A DNA stretch of 64,000 nt. It comes from Eumeta japonica (taxonomy: Eukaryota > Arthropoda > Insecta > Lepidoptera > Psychidae). This document shows, one piece after another, positions 10,904-25,900 of this stretch. The DNA lies in NCBI GenBank assembly GCA_005406025.1, contig BGZK01001477.1, positions 1 to 64,000 of the forward strand. The letters run 5' to 3'. Position 1 is the stretch's first letter. Each line of letters opens with the position of its first letter. Made by a program: the position numbers and the translations under genes. The notes beneath the pieces are model-generated. The model ran no database searches, had not been told where the DNA came from, and saw only the letters and a program-made list of their open reading frames with translations.

Positions 10904-13900
10904 GTAATGAATATGATATTATAAATATATTTGTTTCTCTGAATATATTTCAAGCCAAAGCCTTGTACACTTGTAAAATTTTGTACATATCAGGTTGCAT
11001 ATTACACAAACAAATGTACAGACACATGGTCACATAAATATAAATCCACTATTATGTTACATTAATTATTTATTGTGCCCCATTTAGTTTTGTTTTACTA
11101 TATGTTAGCACACTGTAAGTTCCTGGAACTGGTCACTTACATAAGCAATATTTAAAAAATAATTACTATATTTGAAAATGGAACTCTTTGGCTGTAGAAT
11201 ACAGTTTGTTTCATCTAACTGGCAATTGTTTTTACATTGTGGCTTCATTTTAAAAATTGCGTGTCTTGACTGGCTATGACAATCGACAATTGATGGGCGA
11301 TTGTCGAATGGAAATCAAAAGTCTTGAAAGTACTGATTTTATTACAGGATTAATGCTATTGCAAAAATAATGTATTTTTATTTCATTATGCAAATTCTTT
11401 ATTTTTTTTTAATGATCATATTAGATGTCATTGTGAAGAACATTTGTCATGACAGTACATGTTTTACATAAATTTCTATAAGGTTTTTTTATTTTATTCA
11501 TAAATGCTAAATTGTGTTTAAAGTATTTATATTCTTTTGCAGCCGAAATGAAGATGCAGAAGAACCTTCATATGAAGTGTGGCCACATCGACTTAGTTCT
11601 ATGTTAGCTTGCTTCAGTTGTACAATTGGAATTTTTAATATTTCAAGATTTGCCATGTTTAGTGTACATTTTGGAGGTAAACAAATTAGTAGAAAAGTTG
11701 TTATATAATTTTACATAAACTGTTGTTGGGAAATATATCAACCACATTATACTCTTTGACCTCAGAATGCTCTAAAGGAGGTACGATGTAGTTGTTGGCT
11801 GGAGACCCTCACTTATGAAGAAATAGATAAACATTTTCATTCATTAGTTTAAAATATATAGCTTGACATACATTATAATAATAATAAAAAAGCAAATGTG
11901 GGGACTCCCATCAAGAGTGAATTTTTTTTTAATATAATTAATGCAAAGTATGAAATAAAATCAAAGAGTTTCATTTAATATTTTAGGAAATATATTCATT
12001 TATTAAATATGAAGTAGTAAATTATACACTATATTAAAAATATACTAAATAATAAATTTTAAGAGAGAAAGAAAGTCGCATGGAGAGAGCATACACTTCT
12101 TCATTATGTTTTCCACAAACTAACTCCTATTGCAAGCTGCATTAAAGACATTCTTTCCAGTAAAAGATATATAACACATTTTTATTCTTTAAAATAAATA
12201 CTCAATTACTACTATATATAAAGAGGTATTATAAAAACTTACACAAACACATATAAATATACGTACATATATAAAAAATAGAAACTTATGCACTCTTCTT
12301 TGAAATCTTTGGTAATAAACTTTAACAATTTATGGAATGGAAGATTGCCTTACGAAGTGTCCACCATATTGTTTTTGCTGAAATATTTTTTTTGCCAAAT
12401 AAATATTTTTGTATTTGTATTGAATAATTGAAATATATAAAACTTTCAATTTACACAAGCATATTAAAATTTAATAGAGATTATCAAAAGTATTTCAAAA
12501 TTCTTTTGTTGCCTTGACAAACAGCGTTTATAATTACACTATCGGCTAATTAGTGCCCATACTGTGTTGGGTCATGACAACTATACAAATCATTTAAATG
12601 GTATTGTTATAGTTTTTGTCTTGTTTATGGTCGGATTTTATCTTTCAAATAATATATAGTTAAAAAGAATATATTATCATTAAAATTAAAAAATATATAT
12701 TTATATTTGAAGAGAATTTAAGTACTAAATGTGAATATTAAGACTCGAAAAGGGTTTTTTTTGGGGCCTGTATGTAATAGGCATTTTATCCAAAAACTAT
12801 GAGACCTATATTGATGAAATTTATAGTGCAGGTGTCTTGTATAACCGCTACTGAGTTTGATGATGAATATAAAAAAAAATATTTCGAAAAGGGTACTCTG
12901 TAGATGTAACAGAAACTGAAAAATTTTTTTTCAGCAAATATCAACGTGTGGCACTATTTCGGCAGTACTTATAAAAAAAATAATTTGGTTAATTGAATAT
13001 TTTCTTAATAATTGCTCCGAAAGTAGCATAAATTGTGTCCTCCCTTTATTTTTTAAACTCTTTAAGTCTAAAAAATATGAAAATATGTTTAAGATAATGC
13101 TTAATAAATACTTTCAATAAAAATTATTGTAAAAATTATCAGATATACTGTTTTTGAATTATTGCCGTAAAACTGCACTTCTCAACAAAAGGACGTAAGT
13201 GCCATAAAGATATGTTCTTTAGCTGATGCTCTTTAGTTTATCCTAGTTTAATAGTAATAGTTGACATACCTACTTGTTTTTCCAATTATAGGCGACTAAA
13301 GTGTTTCTAACTATTCTCTGCGGCAAACATGGAAAAAGTGTAATAATGTACTTTTTTCATCTGTAGTGCATTTATTTATAATAATGGCTCCGGAATCCTA
13401 TAATGAGCATGGTCGAATATGCTGTTAGCCAATTTTTGTAACATATGTTACAGTAAAAGGTCTAAAAGTATAAAAGTTCTTTGGATAAATATTAATTGTA
13501 AACATTTTTATAATTTTAGTCTTTACTGTTATATAATGTCCTTATTATGTTCATAATAATGTGTATGAGTTATATTATTAAACAATTGAACTTGAATCAT
13601 TTATTTCAGCAAATTTTATATTGCAGTTCATTATATTGTCACTGTTAATTGGAATACCACTTTTTACACTACACCTATGTCTTGGTCAAGTTTTGGAAGC
13701 AGGTCCGATCGATATGTGGAGAATATCACCAATCTTTCAAGGAGTTGGAATAACTTTGCTATTAGTGCAAGCTGTAATTGGAATATACAGTATTATTGGA
13801 TTATCATGGTTGTTTGTATATTTTAGAGATTCATTTATTTCATCTACTGATAAATACAAGTGGTCTTTGCCATTGGACTTAAATGATGAAGGTAAGCCCA

Positions 13901-16900
13901 ATATTATTCTATCATTATAAAATGGAACTCAAGGTTATTGATTTATTTTGTCGTACCATATTCAGTCAATAGAAAAGTTTAGCTTATTAAAGCAATTGAT
14001 GAATTTCATGGTCCCGGAAGAATTTATAATAATCATAGACGTCATCAAAATTGATTCATGGATGAGTTGTCCTATATTGACATCAGGTACTTATAATATA
14101 AAATTAAACAAACGAGTTCTTAATTTACAAATTTTGTACCTACAATGTATCAATTTCTTTCTATACACTTTGTATGAAAAAATATAGGTTTATGATAACA
14201 GCTTGAAATCTTTGAATTTATTTTGTGATTATGTATTAATTTTATTAAAAAAATAACAATCATGTGTTTTACATGTATACCACCATATGTAATAAGAGTT
14301 GCCTTGATGCACTTTCATGTGTGTAAGTAGATTGTTCTCGAGAAGCTTTTCTCATTCTTATACAATTTCATCTTAATCCCTCCCTGTCAATGTTTTCATG
14401 TATGTCATTGATATATATTTACAAGAGCTATCAATTGAAACTTAAAACGATTGTCATAGGTTTTCTGAATCAACACTTATACACGACACTCTTAACATAT
14501 TGCAAATAATGTTAAATTTAATTAAATGACATACAGATGTATATATATTGATAGATATAATATTGAAATTTTTACAGTCCTTAACTAGCTAGAGAACCCA
14601 GAAACTGTGTTTTCAAAAAAAGATAAACAAACATGTAATTTTTAACCAGTTTTTTTAATTATACAGAGAATATTGAAAAAATTGTATTTGTCAGTCTCAC
14701 ATTTAGTCATGTTTTTAAAGCAATGCTGTTCTTAAACTAATATTGAATATCAATGAATAGTAGTTTATTTTAAATTTTTTGTAAAATGACTATGGGATTA
14801 TAATAGGTTCACCTAACAGGCACTTAGGCTATTTGTTTATAGAAAGTAGACTTTGTATTAATCTTTGTTAAAAAAGTTAATATCATAAGTAATCAAATTT
14901 TGTTTGGTTATACCCACAGAATGTAAAGAGAGGATAGAAGCGGTATATTTTCCTTTGAATATGAGTGTTGCCCACTCTCATAAACAAATTATATTTATAA
15001 AACACACATAAACCTGAACTATATTATTGGTTAGGGCTTAAAAAGCAAAATCACTTATAAAAATATTTTTATATTTTAAAATACACTTAATTTTACTGTC
15101 TTTAAGCCTATATGCACTATATTTTTGTTTAAAGATTGGAATGTCTACATTATAAAGATTGTCAAATATAAATTTATGACATAAAACTCGATACTTCTGA
15201 TTGACAACAGGAACAATTTTATAATTTTTCCTTTTAAACACAAAAAAAATATTTCATTATTTTTAATGATTTTGTTTTTAGTGTTGTGGCCAGTTAAAGC
15301 CAATATCTTTATATTTAAATAATAAAAAATAGTGCTTAGTAATTGTAACAAAATAATTTGCAAAATGTTATTAATCAGTAAATTTAACTATTAAAATAAA
15401 ATGCAGTATTTATTTATATATTCATACATTTATTGAAATATTATCTATAATAATTAAACATTGTCCTTTAATTCAATACATACTTACAAAGGAACTTTGT
15501 TAAGTTATTGGAGTTTTTTAACAAAATTTGAAATTTTGTATTACAATATAGAAAAGCTTGTTAAATTTAATTAAACTTGGTTTTCCTAAAAACTATTTTA
15601 TATAGAGAAATAAACAAGTTAACAAATAAGCAAACTCTTTACAATTTCAAAATTACTCAATAAATATTTTTATTGAAATCATATGCAATATCAATAAAAA
15701 TGTTTCTTTAACCATAACTCCAATATCACGGAAAAAGAGAAACAAAATTATTTTCTTACTGTTAAATAAACGTTGTACACTGCTTTTTTAAATTGTTAAA
15801 GTATAAATAGACTATGTACACATTAAGCAATGTATATAAGTGTTAGCAATTTGTTCTTGGGTAAAACTTGTCAATGCTTACATAATAATAGACATATATT
15901 ATTACATAATTAGTGTTTCATAGCAATTTCACATAGATTTTTGATTTATTAATGATAGAATACCTTCTTGGGGTCACATTTGACATGACTAAGGAGTTAC
16001 ATGTCTGCAGAACTCCTTTCTTTACAAAGTTCTATTAAGTACATAGCGCGTTCCGAGTTCCTTCGGTCATTTCAAATGTCTCGCGGGCTGGATCAAATTT
16101 TACAGCGGGCCGGATGTGACCTGCGGGCATGGTTACCCACATATGTTCTAAATTATTAGGATTGATAGGTTGGACAATCGAATTTCTGAATTGTAGTGAT
16201 TTTAGGTTCGCATGCTAGTACCAAAGAGATCAATGCTCAAGTCTATTTCTGATTTTAGTCTATATAAACAACTTCTCTAGTCTAATCGGGGATATAAATG
16301 AAATAGTACCATTCACAGGTTAAAGTTAAACGACAAAATAGTACTTTTTAAAAAAAATATGAAATTTTTACTCTTAAATGCAAAATATACATCTAGAACT
16401 ACTCTAGTACATCACAAAGAATTTGAATTTGTTGATACTACTGTATTCTCAGATATTACTCTAGATAATAAGCATCAATGGGACCCTCATATCAGTAACT
16501 CAAACTTTAGCTCTTTTGTCTATGCAGTGAATAATATATGAAATTTATTGGGTATTGAAACTGCCGAATTAGTTTATTTTAGCTTTTTCCTTAGCTTGAT
16601 GTCATATCCTGCTCTGGGGATATGCTGTGGGTATTTCTAGAATTTATGTACTGCACAAGCACACCATTTTCTCAATTTACAAGCTAGAACCTCTGGTATA
16701 GTTTAGAAGTTAGTTTATATATATGAGAATATAATGCATGTAACAAAACATAGAAATATATAAGAATTACCTTTTACAAATTTAGGTTGATTATGCTAAG
16801 AAAGGGTGTTATAAAATTTTTTAATGTTGAGAATTACCAGCTCAATTTCTTATCAAGTCTTTTCATTGTATAATAATGTGTATATAATTTTGGTCATATA

Positions 16901-19900
16901 TGATAAAATTTTGCTTTCAAGTTTGTTGTTTATTCTTTTTGATTTAATTACTTATCAAATAAAAACTATTAATCTACTTTAAATTGGTCATGGAAAATCG
17001 AAAATACATACAAGCCAAGTGGTAAGAGAAATGATGAACAAGTTCAGTTTGTTATTTTAATAAAGAGTGATTTTTACATTTTAAAATTTTCCCATGCTCC
17101 TTTTATCATTCCAATTGCAATTTTAGGCATCCACGATAAGTACAAGGATACTAGGAACTATTTTGTAGAAATTAAGTTTTTACATCTTTTTCTTTCTTAT
17201 GCAAATACCAATATTACTAATAGTTCAAAGATTATAAGCTAAGGAATAACGTCAGATATTTTTTTTCTTTATTAGGGTGAGACTTCAACAATTCATTGAA
17301 TCTTAAATTATGGTAGTTCAGAAAAACATAAATCATATTTATGATAGGTTGAGTTAAAGATTACAAAAGTAATTTAGTTCCATTTGTTAATTTAATCTAT
17401 ACATATAATAAAACGGTTGAACCCAATGTGTCTATACATTGAAGTTATGTATGAAAAATGGGAAGGAGACGATAAGAGAAAAGTTAATATAATGATTTTA
17501 AAGTATTTTGTTTGTCTATTTACCCACATCTCGGAAATTACTGTACGGATTTTAATGCGCTTTTCACAGACAGATAGAGCTGGACTGTATCAGGCTATAT
17601 TTAATTTAAGGAGTTATAGGACATACAGTCCAGTCAGGAAGTTCCGTCGTATTGTACATGTCAGAAGTATGCATGTACCAATAGAAAATGAACTTTTCTT
17701 ATGGCTGTACTTCCAAAAATCAAAAATTTCAGATGACAATAACCGCCTTTTAGCATGTTAAAGTTAATATTTTATCAATCTTAGTATTAAATTAGAACAT
17801 GAACTTTCGTTAGTTAACAGAAAATTTAAGTAAAATAATAAAATAAAATAATATAATAGCCTTGTAAAATTAATAAGAATTCCGGCATTGTAGCAAATCC
17901 AACCGCGTTTGTGAATGAGTCCCTTGCCTTTACTTTTTTTAACTAGGTATCCCCAACATGATTTTATTTTCTCAATAATTTTAGCATTTTTTTTTTCTAT
18001 AAACAAAGTTTTTCAAACCTTAGTCATTATTTTTTCATTATGAAATTTATCAAAACATGAGTAGCTGTGAGACCTAGTATGCCATTATAATGTTAAATTG
18101 CCTATTTTTTATTGCCTCTTATAAAAAAACTGTGAACTAGGTCTCTGAAATTTTCACACAACACATACTAAATATATTTTTGTCCATCATAAAATTTTTT
18201 AATTGATCTTATTATTTCAACTTAACTCCTGTACCTCCTTAAATAGCGAATAGCAGGAAAAAAGTTAGCATCAGAGGAGAATGTAAGAATTAAAAGTAAT
18301 TCTTACATTCTCCTCTGAGGGTAATAATGGAATTAAGTCTGAAGTAAGAATTACTTCAGAAGAATAACGAGATTACTTCACGGGTAGATAGAGCTTAGTT
18401 TGGAGTAGAATATATGTATTTTTTATTTTTATGGCTTTATTTGATTTAAATGCGATGTCAGGAAAAATGTTATCTTCGATTAAATGTCTAGCTTGAGAAG
18501 TAACAACGCAAATAGTAATTGCTAACGTCGAAGGCCTATACACATTATAATATTAACGAGCGACAGCGTTTAAAAGAAAGGGGCGGTGGAGGGATTAGAG
18601 AAGAAATGAATCGGTGAATGAAGGACGGGGTTGAGTTGTGAACGAAAACTTTATGTAACATACTAAACTCCACGCGGGTGAAGCTGTCGACGGAAAGCTA
18701 GTAATGAATAAATTGTATTTTTGTGTAGCTTAATTATATTAACAGAATTAAATGTTTCTGTGTTAAAATTATAAATCAGTGTTTTCTAGTTTCAAGTAAT
18801 AAATACGAACTGTAAATTTAAAGCATTTTATTCATTCAGTATTCTTATTTTCAAAGTGTGTTAAGCAATGCTATAGAATTAAAAAATATAAATATAATTA
18901 GCAAGACTATGGTGGTCTATTAATATGTATTAACTTCTGCATTGTTATTCATAATTTCAGACACGAGCTTGAAAGTGAATGGTTCATTTAAAATACAAGA
19001 GACGTTACCTCAATATTTTCATGGAGAGGTTTTACAAAGAAATTTGGCCTACAGTAGTTCTTATTTTGGAACAATAAAGTTTCAAGTCGCATTCAATGTT
19101 GCTGTTTTATGGATGATTGTGTTTATTTCACTAAGTAAAGGCTTAAGGTCTTATGGAAAGGTATTTTTTTAAAAACCTATGTTTGTCTTTAAATTATATA
19201 TAAACAATCTACGAAATGCGATGTATGAAAGTGTTTGGTGATATTGTTTTCAATTTCATTAACAATCAAGGATAAATTTATGGCAGATTTTAATTCTTTC
19301 AAAATTTTTGAGGCTATGATAAATTACTACTGTGATTTTGTATATATTTAATTTTATACAGGTAGAAAAATATTATTATGAATTTATTGATGTACATGTT
19401 CAATGGCTGTTTTATCAATTTTATATATGGGTTATAACCAATATGAATAGTTTAATTTTGTCATGTGGTATAAAGATACCACATGACATACATACCACAT
19501 TATTCAAAGGAATAATGGACATCTAAACATAATATGACATGTATAATACCCATAGATCTATATTAATAGTTGAGATTTTAAAACTATGATCAAAGAGGAT
19601 CTAGTCAGTGTTTTCATGGCAAGCCATCTATTAGCACTATTATTCTAGTGTTAATTGAATTCGCAAGGACTATTACCACTGTAATGTGAAGGATACATTG
19701 AAGTAATGATAAAATCATTATATCCAAGTAGAGAATATGGAAAATGTTGGATTAAAAAACATTATTCAATAATGCTTAGCAAAATAGGAGTTTGAACATC
19801 ATTATATAATTCATGAACTTCTAATTTCCCAAGCGAGCTCTTTAGCATTTGTTACACAACAGCAGTTTATTTATTTTTTATTTATTATCAATATTTTGGG

Positions 19901-22900
19901 AAATCGCATCATGATACTAAAAATGTAGAAAGTACATTAATATTAAAGATACATTTTGCTGATCTTGTTGATGTAGAAAGGTTATTGATCAGCAGGGCTG
20001 GACAAGTTCATTGTTGAAAAAATTACAAAGATAACACTTAATAAATACTTTCAATGAAAATTATTTTGAACATGATTGGATATCCTGTTTTAGAGTTATT
20101 GCTGTAAAACTGTGTTTCTCAACAAAAGGACATAAGTGCCATGAAACTAAAAAGCACCAGCAAAAAAGCGTATCACTCTTTTGCTGGTTTTTTTTAGTTT
20201 ATGGGAGTTTAAGAGTAATAGTTGATATGCCTACTTGTTTCTCTAATTATAGACGACTAAAGTGCTTATACTTATTATGCGCGGAAAATATGGTAAAAGG
20301 GTAACATTGTACTTTTTCATCTGTAGTGAATTTCTTTGTAATAACAGCTTCGAAACCCTACATTGCAGCATGATTTAACATGCCCTTAGATGGTTTCCAA
20401 TTATATATTTTTGTAAAGTTCTGCTACAACTATACCCGATTTGCCTTTGGAAATAATTATAAATAATACTGGCTTTGAGATCACCAAAATCATAACCATT
20501 AATATATATGTTAATTTTATGTTATGTGGGGCACGTTGACGAGGTAGTAATTATTTGATTGACTTCATAAAAGAGGCATTTGACGTAAAATTCACCCCTT
20601 CTTAGCTCATGCTGACATTTTTAAATTAACTAGACAGCTCCAAGAGTAGGTTGAATAGCTACGCATCACTGTCCGATACCTCTATGGATGTCAAAACAGC
20701 GTATACCTTATTTATTCCAATGCAGGCTCTGGGGCTTCTGTATAGAGATTGCAGCGCTTTTATCAATCTACTACTTACATTAAAATATTGTTCAAATATA
20801 CTTATTATAAATGATTGATTACTTATTTTTTTTAAAGACAATCTTTTTTTTCAGACAGTGTATATAGTAACATTTTTGCCCATATGTGGGATCATAATAC
20901 TTTGTATAAAACTTTTAAGCCTGATACCATATGATACAGTTACAAATGTTTTGGCAGACACTGTGTGGAACGAATTCTTTATCAACAGTAATGTAAGTGT
21001 GTAAATATTCTTTTATATTTTGGTTTTATTTATTAATTTTATTTGTATTATAGTGATCTATACTTTGCACTATATGCTTATAAATTTGATATTGCCTCTA
21101 TGTATATAATTTTCTTGAGAACATTCAGGATGTTATCAATTATTATATGCCGAAAGAACTGCTGTTGATTGAAAATTATTGGATATGCAGTCAGTGTTTA
21201 ATAAATACAGCATATTGTCCATATGAGTCATTTGCATACGATTGTGGGAATATGAATGTACAAGGAGCAACAATGATATTAATCCATTTTTATAGTGCTT
21301 ATAATGCTCATAAAAATAAATAATTCTTTATAATAATATAATTGTTCTTTAAATAATTCTTTGTACATTCATACATTTCACACATTTTTTAAATAGTATT
21401 AAATAATTTAAATTTATTCAAATTATGAACTTTAAACTATATGCAAAAAACAAACTTAGGGAATATTACGAATGTAAATATTCAAAAAAACTTGTGATTT
21501 GTGTGGAGATAGAATTATGTCTTTTTGTATGGAAAATTTTTTAGTACCACCAGAGTATTTTGGAAAATACTATTTTACCTACTTAATGGTAAATGCACCA
21601 CGTCAATGTGATAAAAATTTATGTCGTGCGTATTGACTCTAATAGATATAAACTCACAATTAACATTAAAAAGAAAATCAAAAAATGTAAATTTCGTTAC
21701 GTGTAATAAGATCATTTAGTTATTTTCATATTTAATTTTAAAATTCATCAAAAACCTGCAGTATTTACATCTGCGTGAGTGCACACAGAAATTAATCTCT
21801 TGTGTTTATTAATTAACACATTATGTGCAACTGTATATTATAATTTATTTGTCAAAATTGAAAGCTGTCACATCACCATAGAGTACATATTTCTTTGACA
21901 TATTTACGAACACTGTTTAAAAATCATAAGCAATACTTTTCAATTAATTCAAAAACTATTTCTTGTTTATACAGTTCAGAATGCATTATCAAAACAAATC
22001 TAATGCTTACAATCAATAAGTAGATATACGTTAATTAATTTTTAGATATCAATTAATTAATTTTTATGTGAATATATTTTTATACTTTTCACATTCGCAA
22101 ATAAATGTTTACATTACACATTTTAGTGTAACTTTATTTGAACACATTTGCATTACTATTCTTACACGTTTATCATAACTAGTTCTGATTTTTACAGAAA
22201 AAACGTTTAGGACTTATGATTTATTATTAAGTTGATAAACTGTGTTTGGTTTCATATTAAATACTCATAACAACTATGTGATTGGATATGTATGACCTAA
22301 AATTACATTCAAAATTTCATGTTAATTCGTGCCATAAACATTTTATGTTTATGTAATGTCTATTTACGGAAACATTGCCCCTGCAAAAGTCTTTCGAGAA
22401 GAGATTTTTCAGGTAATTTAAAGGAGGAAATAAAAATTATCGTAAAAATAGCTTTATGTGAGGTAAAATAATAAAGATTTACACAGAAAATACTGTGAAA
22501 TTGCGAGAATTCCCTAGAGATATAATATATTTGAAACATATAGATGTTGCTACCTGATACATATAATAATAATTTTACTATAGGCAATTATTCTAGGTCG
22601 TGCTATGGTAATTTTAACACTATGAATGCAAAAAATATGGTAACGATTATTATCATACCATACTGCGACATAGGATTACTTACAATGGATCGGATGATGA
22701 TAAAAGAAAGGATAAATATGCGCTTAAGTAACATGAAATTTAAAAAAAATTAAGGAATTAAATTTCTTTGTTTGCATTTTCTTCATTCATTCAAATTATG
22801 TACATTTTGAAATCGACTACTTCTTAGTAAGTCAACTTTTAGGAACATACATATCACAACAATAATATGTGCATACACTTTGTTTTTCTTCTGAAATATT

Positions 22901-25900
22901 TGATAACTTTGGATGACTTACATGGACGCATAGGGATTTAGATAAACTACAGTCCCAAAAGCCAATTACGTTATTATTAGGTTTTGTTTAATGGTATGTG
23001 CTTGTTTATGATTTGTAAACAATTTACTATATAGAATTTTGCAAAATATTTTATTCACAAAATGATCGTTTTATAGATGCTCAAATCATTTTCCAATTTG
23101 TCATCATTTTCTAAATTCAACTCATTTTGGCCTACATGTTCGACTGTTACTCAGAAATACATGAATTTTTGCTGGTTTCGGCTAGACACTTGTTAAAAAT
23201 GGTTCGGTATGTAAAAAATGAATGCGCCATGACCTTTGTTGTTTTGTTTTCTTTAAATTATTGCTAGCAACCATTGGCAGGCATTTGACATGAATTGAAA
23301 GACATCGTTTTTTCATGCAAATGGAAAATTTCATTCTCGCCCAGTTTCATTTATTATACCATCCCCTATATTTTGTGGCGTAAATTATTAATAAATATTT
23401 TTTATAAATTTACCATACATTTTACGATCATTTCTTTCTTTCGAGTCATAGGCTACAATTTTGGTATTCTGACACATATTTTGTTTAACATATCGAAAAT
23501 TTCAGTGAAACTGGTCTAACCGTATCCCTTACATTTTAGTCATTTTCAGTGAAACATAAACATAAAACACTATAAACAACATAGTTCTTTTGCTTGATTT
23601 AAACTATCTCTATAGCAATTTTGTTAAAATAATTCAAATTATATTATAAGAGTGCTTGTTAATCTCACAAAACACAATCACTGAACTATAAGCCATTCTA
23701 ACCACTAATTCTTTTTTACTAATTAAAATAATTTGTGTAAAATTCAGCTAAATCGGTTCAAGTATATGGATTCTTAGTAATACTCACAGAACCCTAAAAA
23801 ATAAACCGAATTTCCTTTTACTGACTTCCAGTTATATCTATTTAAAATTTTATTGAAATCAGCTTAATGATAAGGGTCCTTAGTATTTCTCACGGAACTT
23901 TAAAAATACATCGAAAATCCTTTTTTGGCATTCATTGTTACTGTACTAAATTTTATTAAAATAGGTTCAATTATAAGGGTTCTCAGCTTTTTTTTTACAG
24001 AACCCTAAAAATGTAATGGATATCCTTTTATTAGTTTTCAATTGCCTCCATTCTAAATTTTATTGAAATTGGTTTAATTATAAAGTCTCTTAGTAATTGT
24101 CAAGGAACCCTAACAATATATTGAATATACTTTTCTTAGTTTTCAGTTTTCTCCATTCTTAATTTTATGAAATTCAGTTAAATTGTGATAGTTTTCAATA
24201 ATTTCACAGAACTCTAAAAATGTATTGTGCATACCTTTACTGGTTATCAGTTGTTTCCATTCTTAATTTTTTAAATTTGGTTAAATTATAAGGAATTTCT
24301 GTAATCTCACAGAATCCTAAATATGTATAGGATTTTTTTTATTGACCTTCAATAATATTTATAGTAAGATTTATTAAAATTGGCTTATATCAAGGGTTCT
24401 TAGTAATTCTCATAGAACGCTAAAAAATGTATTGAATATCCCTTCATTGGTTTTCAGTTAACTTCATTCTCCATTACCATATTATTTTTATGTTATTGGT
24501 TAAACTGTAAGGGATTTTAGAAATTCTCACGAAATCCTAAAGAAGAGTCAAACCCTTGATATTTTTTTTTTGTGGTTAATTTTCCTCCGGTGATTCACCC
24601 GTGTGAACATAAAACAATTGGTTTACAACAGAACCTTTGATTCAATTGCAGTAAAATTATCCCATTTTTAATTGTTCCTATAATACACTCAGGAACTCTA
24701 AATGTGTATTATTGTTATAATTTATATGGAAAGTCGCAAATTTGGTCTTCGATGTTTGATGATTGAAGAACTGTAAAACAATGTTCTTTTTATATACTAA
24801 TAAATATCGATATAAGAAACGTATTGATAAATAAACATAAAATTGTCGGGCGACTGGCTATGAAGTACACTTGTGAAAAATTTTTTGAAAGAATTTGTCG
24901 TAAACTAAAAGGGCGTGGCTTATTCGCAAAGCCACTCCCTTTCTAAAAATCCGTCAATAGTAGTAATCACGGACACCTGTGTATTTGTATTTAATAGCAC
25001 AAAACTAAAATGTCTGAAAGACAAGTATAATTTTACCTTATTATTTAAATTATATCATAATTTTAGAATAAATTGCGCTCTTATAAGTGAAGCTTAGAAA
25101 TACTTTTCCGTGAGTTTGTTTGACCGCAAATTGGCATTTGGAACAAAATTTAATATTCTTCTGTAATACAGTCGAATAGCGCCATCTCTCGACACTAGCT
25201 TTTTGTAATCATTTCGAATCGCATTAAATTGGATCACATAGAAATAATTCCATAATGCTTTGTTAACAATAAGTTATTAAGTCATTACAATTATGCATTG
25301 TAATTCATATTCTAAGAGTACTTTTAAATTTGAATTCAGAAACATAATATTGCCTTAATTTCATTTTTGTTTATTGTATCTCATTAATTAAACTAAGAAT
25401 GCAGTGTATAAGTACTTCCAAGTTTATTCTATTTATTAATTCTAGTTAAATTTATACTGCTTACATTAAAAGCAATGATGATCTGGGGGTTAGCAGTTAA
25501 CCCACCTGCTTTGGATACCATAGCTGCAAGTTTAAGGTTACAAATCTGCACCAGTTAATATTTTTCTGACTTGGGTGCAGATGAAATATCAACTATCACT
25601 TGCTTTAACATTGAATGAAAATATTATGATTGCATGTGTATGTCGAAGGTTTGCCAGAATCGTTGTTGTGGGTTATTGGATTGATTGTACAAGTATATTA
25701 AAAGCAAAGACAAAATTTAACTGTTAATACATATTTTTATTTGTTTAACCATTCGGTTCATTAATTTAAGCATTAGTTAAATGTTGGTTATTATAATGGT
25801 GCTAACATTCAGAATATGCATAAATTATTTTCAGAGTTGGGCTGCAGCTGCTCAGGAGACTTTTTTAACGTGGGGCTTACTTGGCGCATGCGTGATGCAA

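Larger units (their letters stand above)
13892..18960. other. Intron with retroelement and hAT-like debris
   Basis: A 5-kb intron between the TM3 and TM4 exons. It holds a non-LTR fragment (16326-16690), a possible hAT-type end (16040-16145), a Lepidoptera-type dispersed repeat near 17530-17620, two perfect hairpins (18271-18358) and a repeat tail at 18670-18705. The open frame near 13948-14187 is probably chance: the only phase-compatible acceptor is poor. Confidence 0.55.
20993..25834. other. Large intron with tandem repeat array
   Basis: Contains the satellite of about 104 bp (23620-24545), a tRNA-like SINE relic near 25475-25560 and a GGGCGTGGCTT/AAGCCACTCCC hairpin near 24910-24940. A 64-codon open frame preceded by an acceptor lies at 21129-21323; see findings. 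The frames at 22544-22753 and 23295-23519 look like chance. Confidence 0.5.

Noticed and set aside
13948..14187. Open frame that could be an exon between TM3 and TM4
   Set aside because: It ends at a plausible donor, but the only acceptor giving the right phase (CAATAG) lacks a pyrimidine tract. Joining exon 3 straight to 18961 gives a normal short loop.
23620..24545. Regularly spaced repeats that might suggest a CRISPR-like array
   Set aside because: The units are about 104 bases, fully repetitive without unique spacers, and the genome is an insect.
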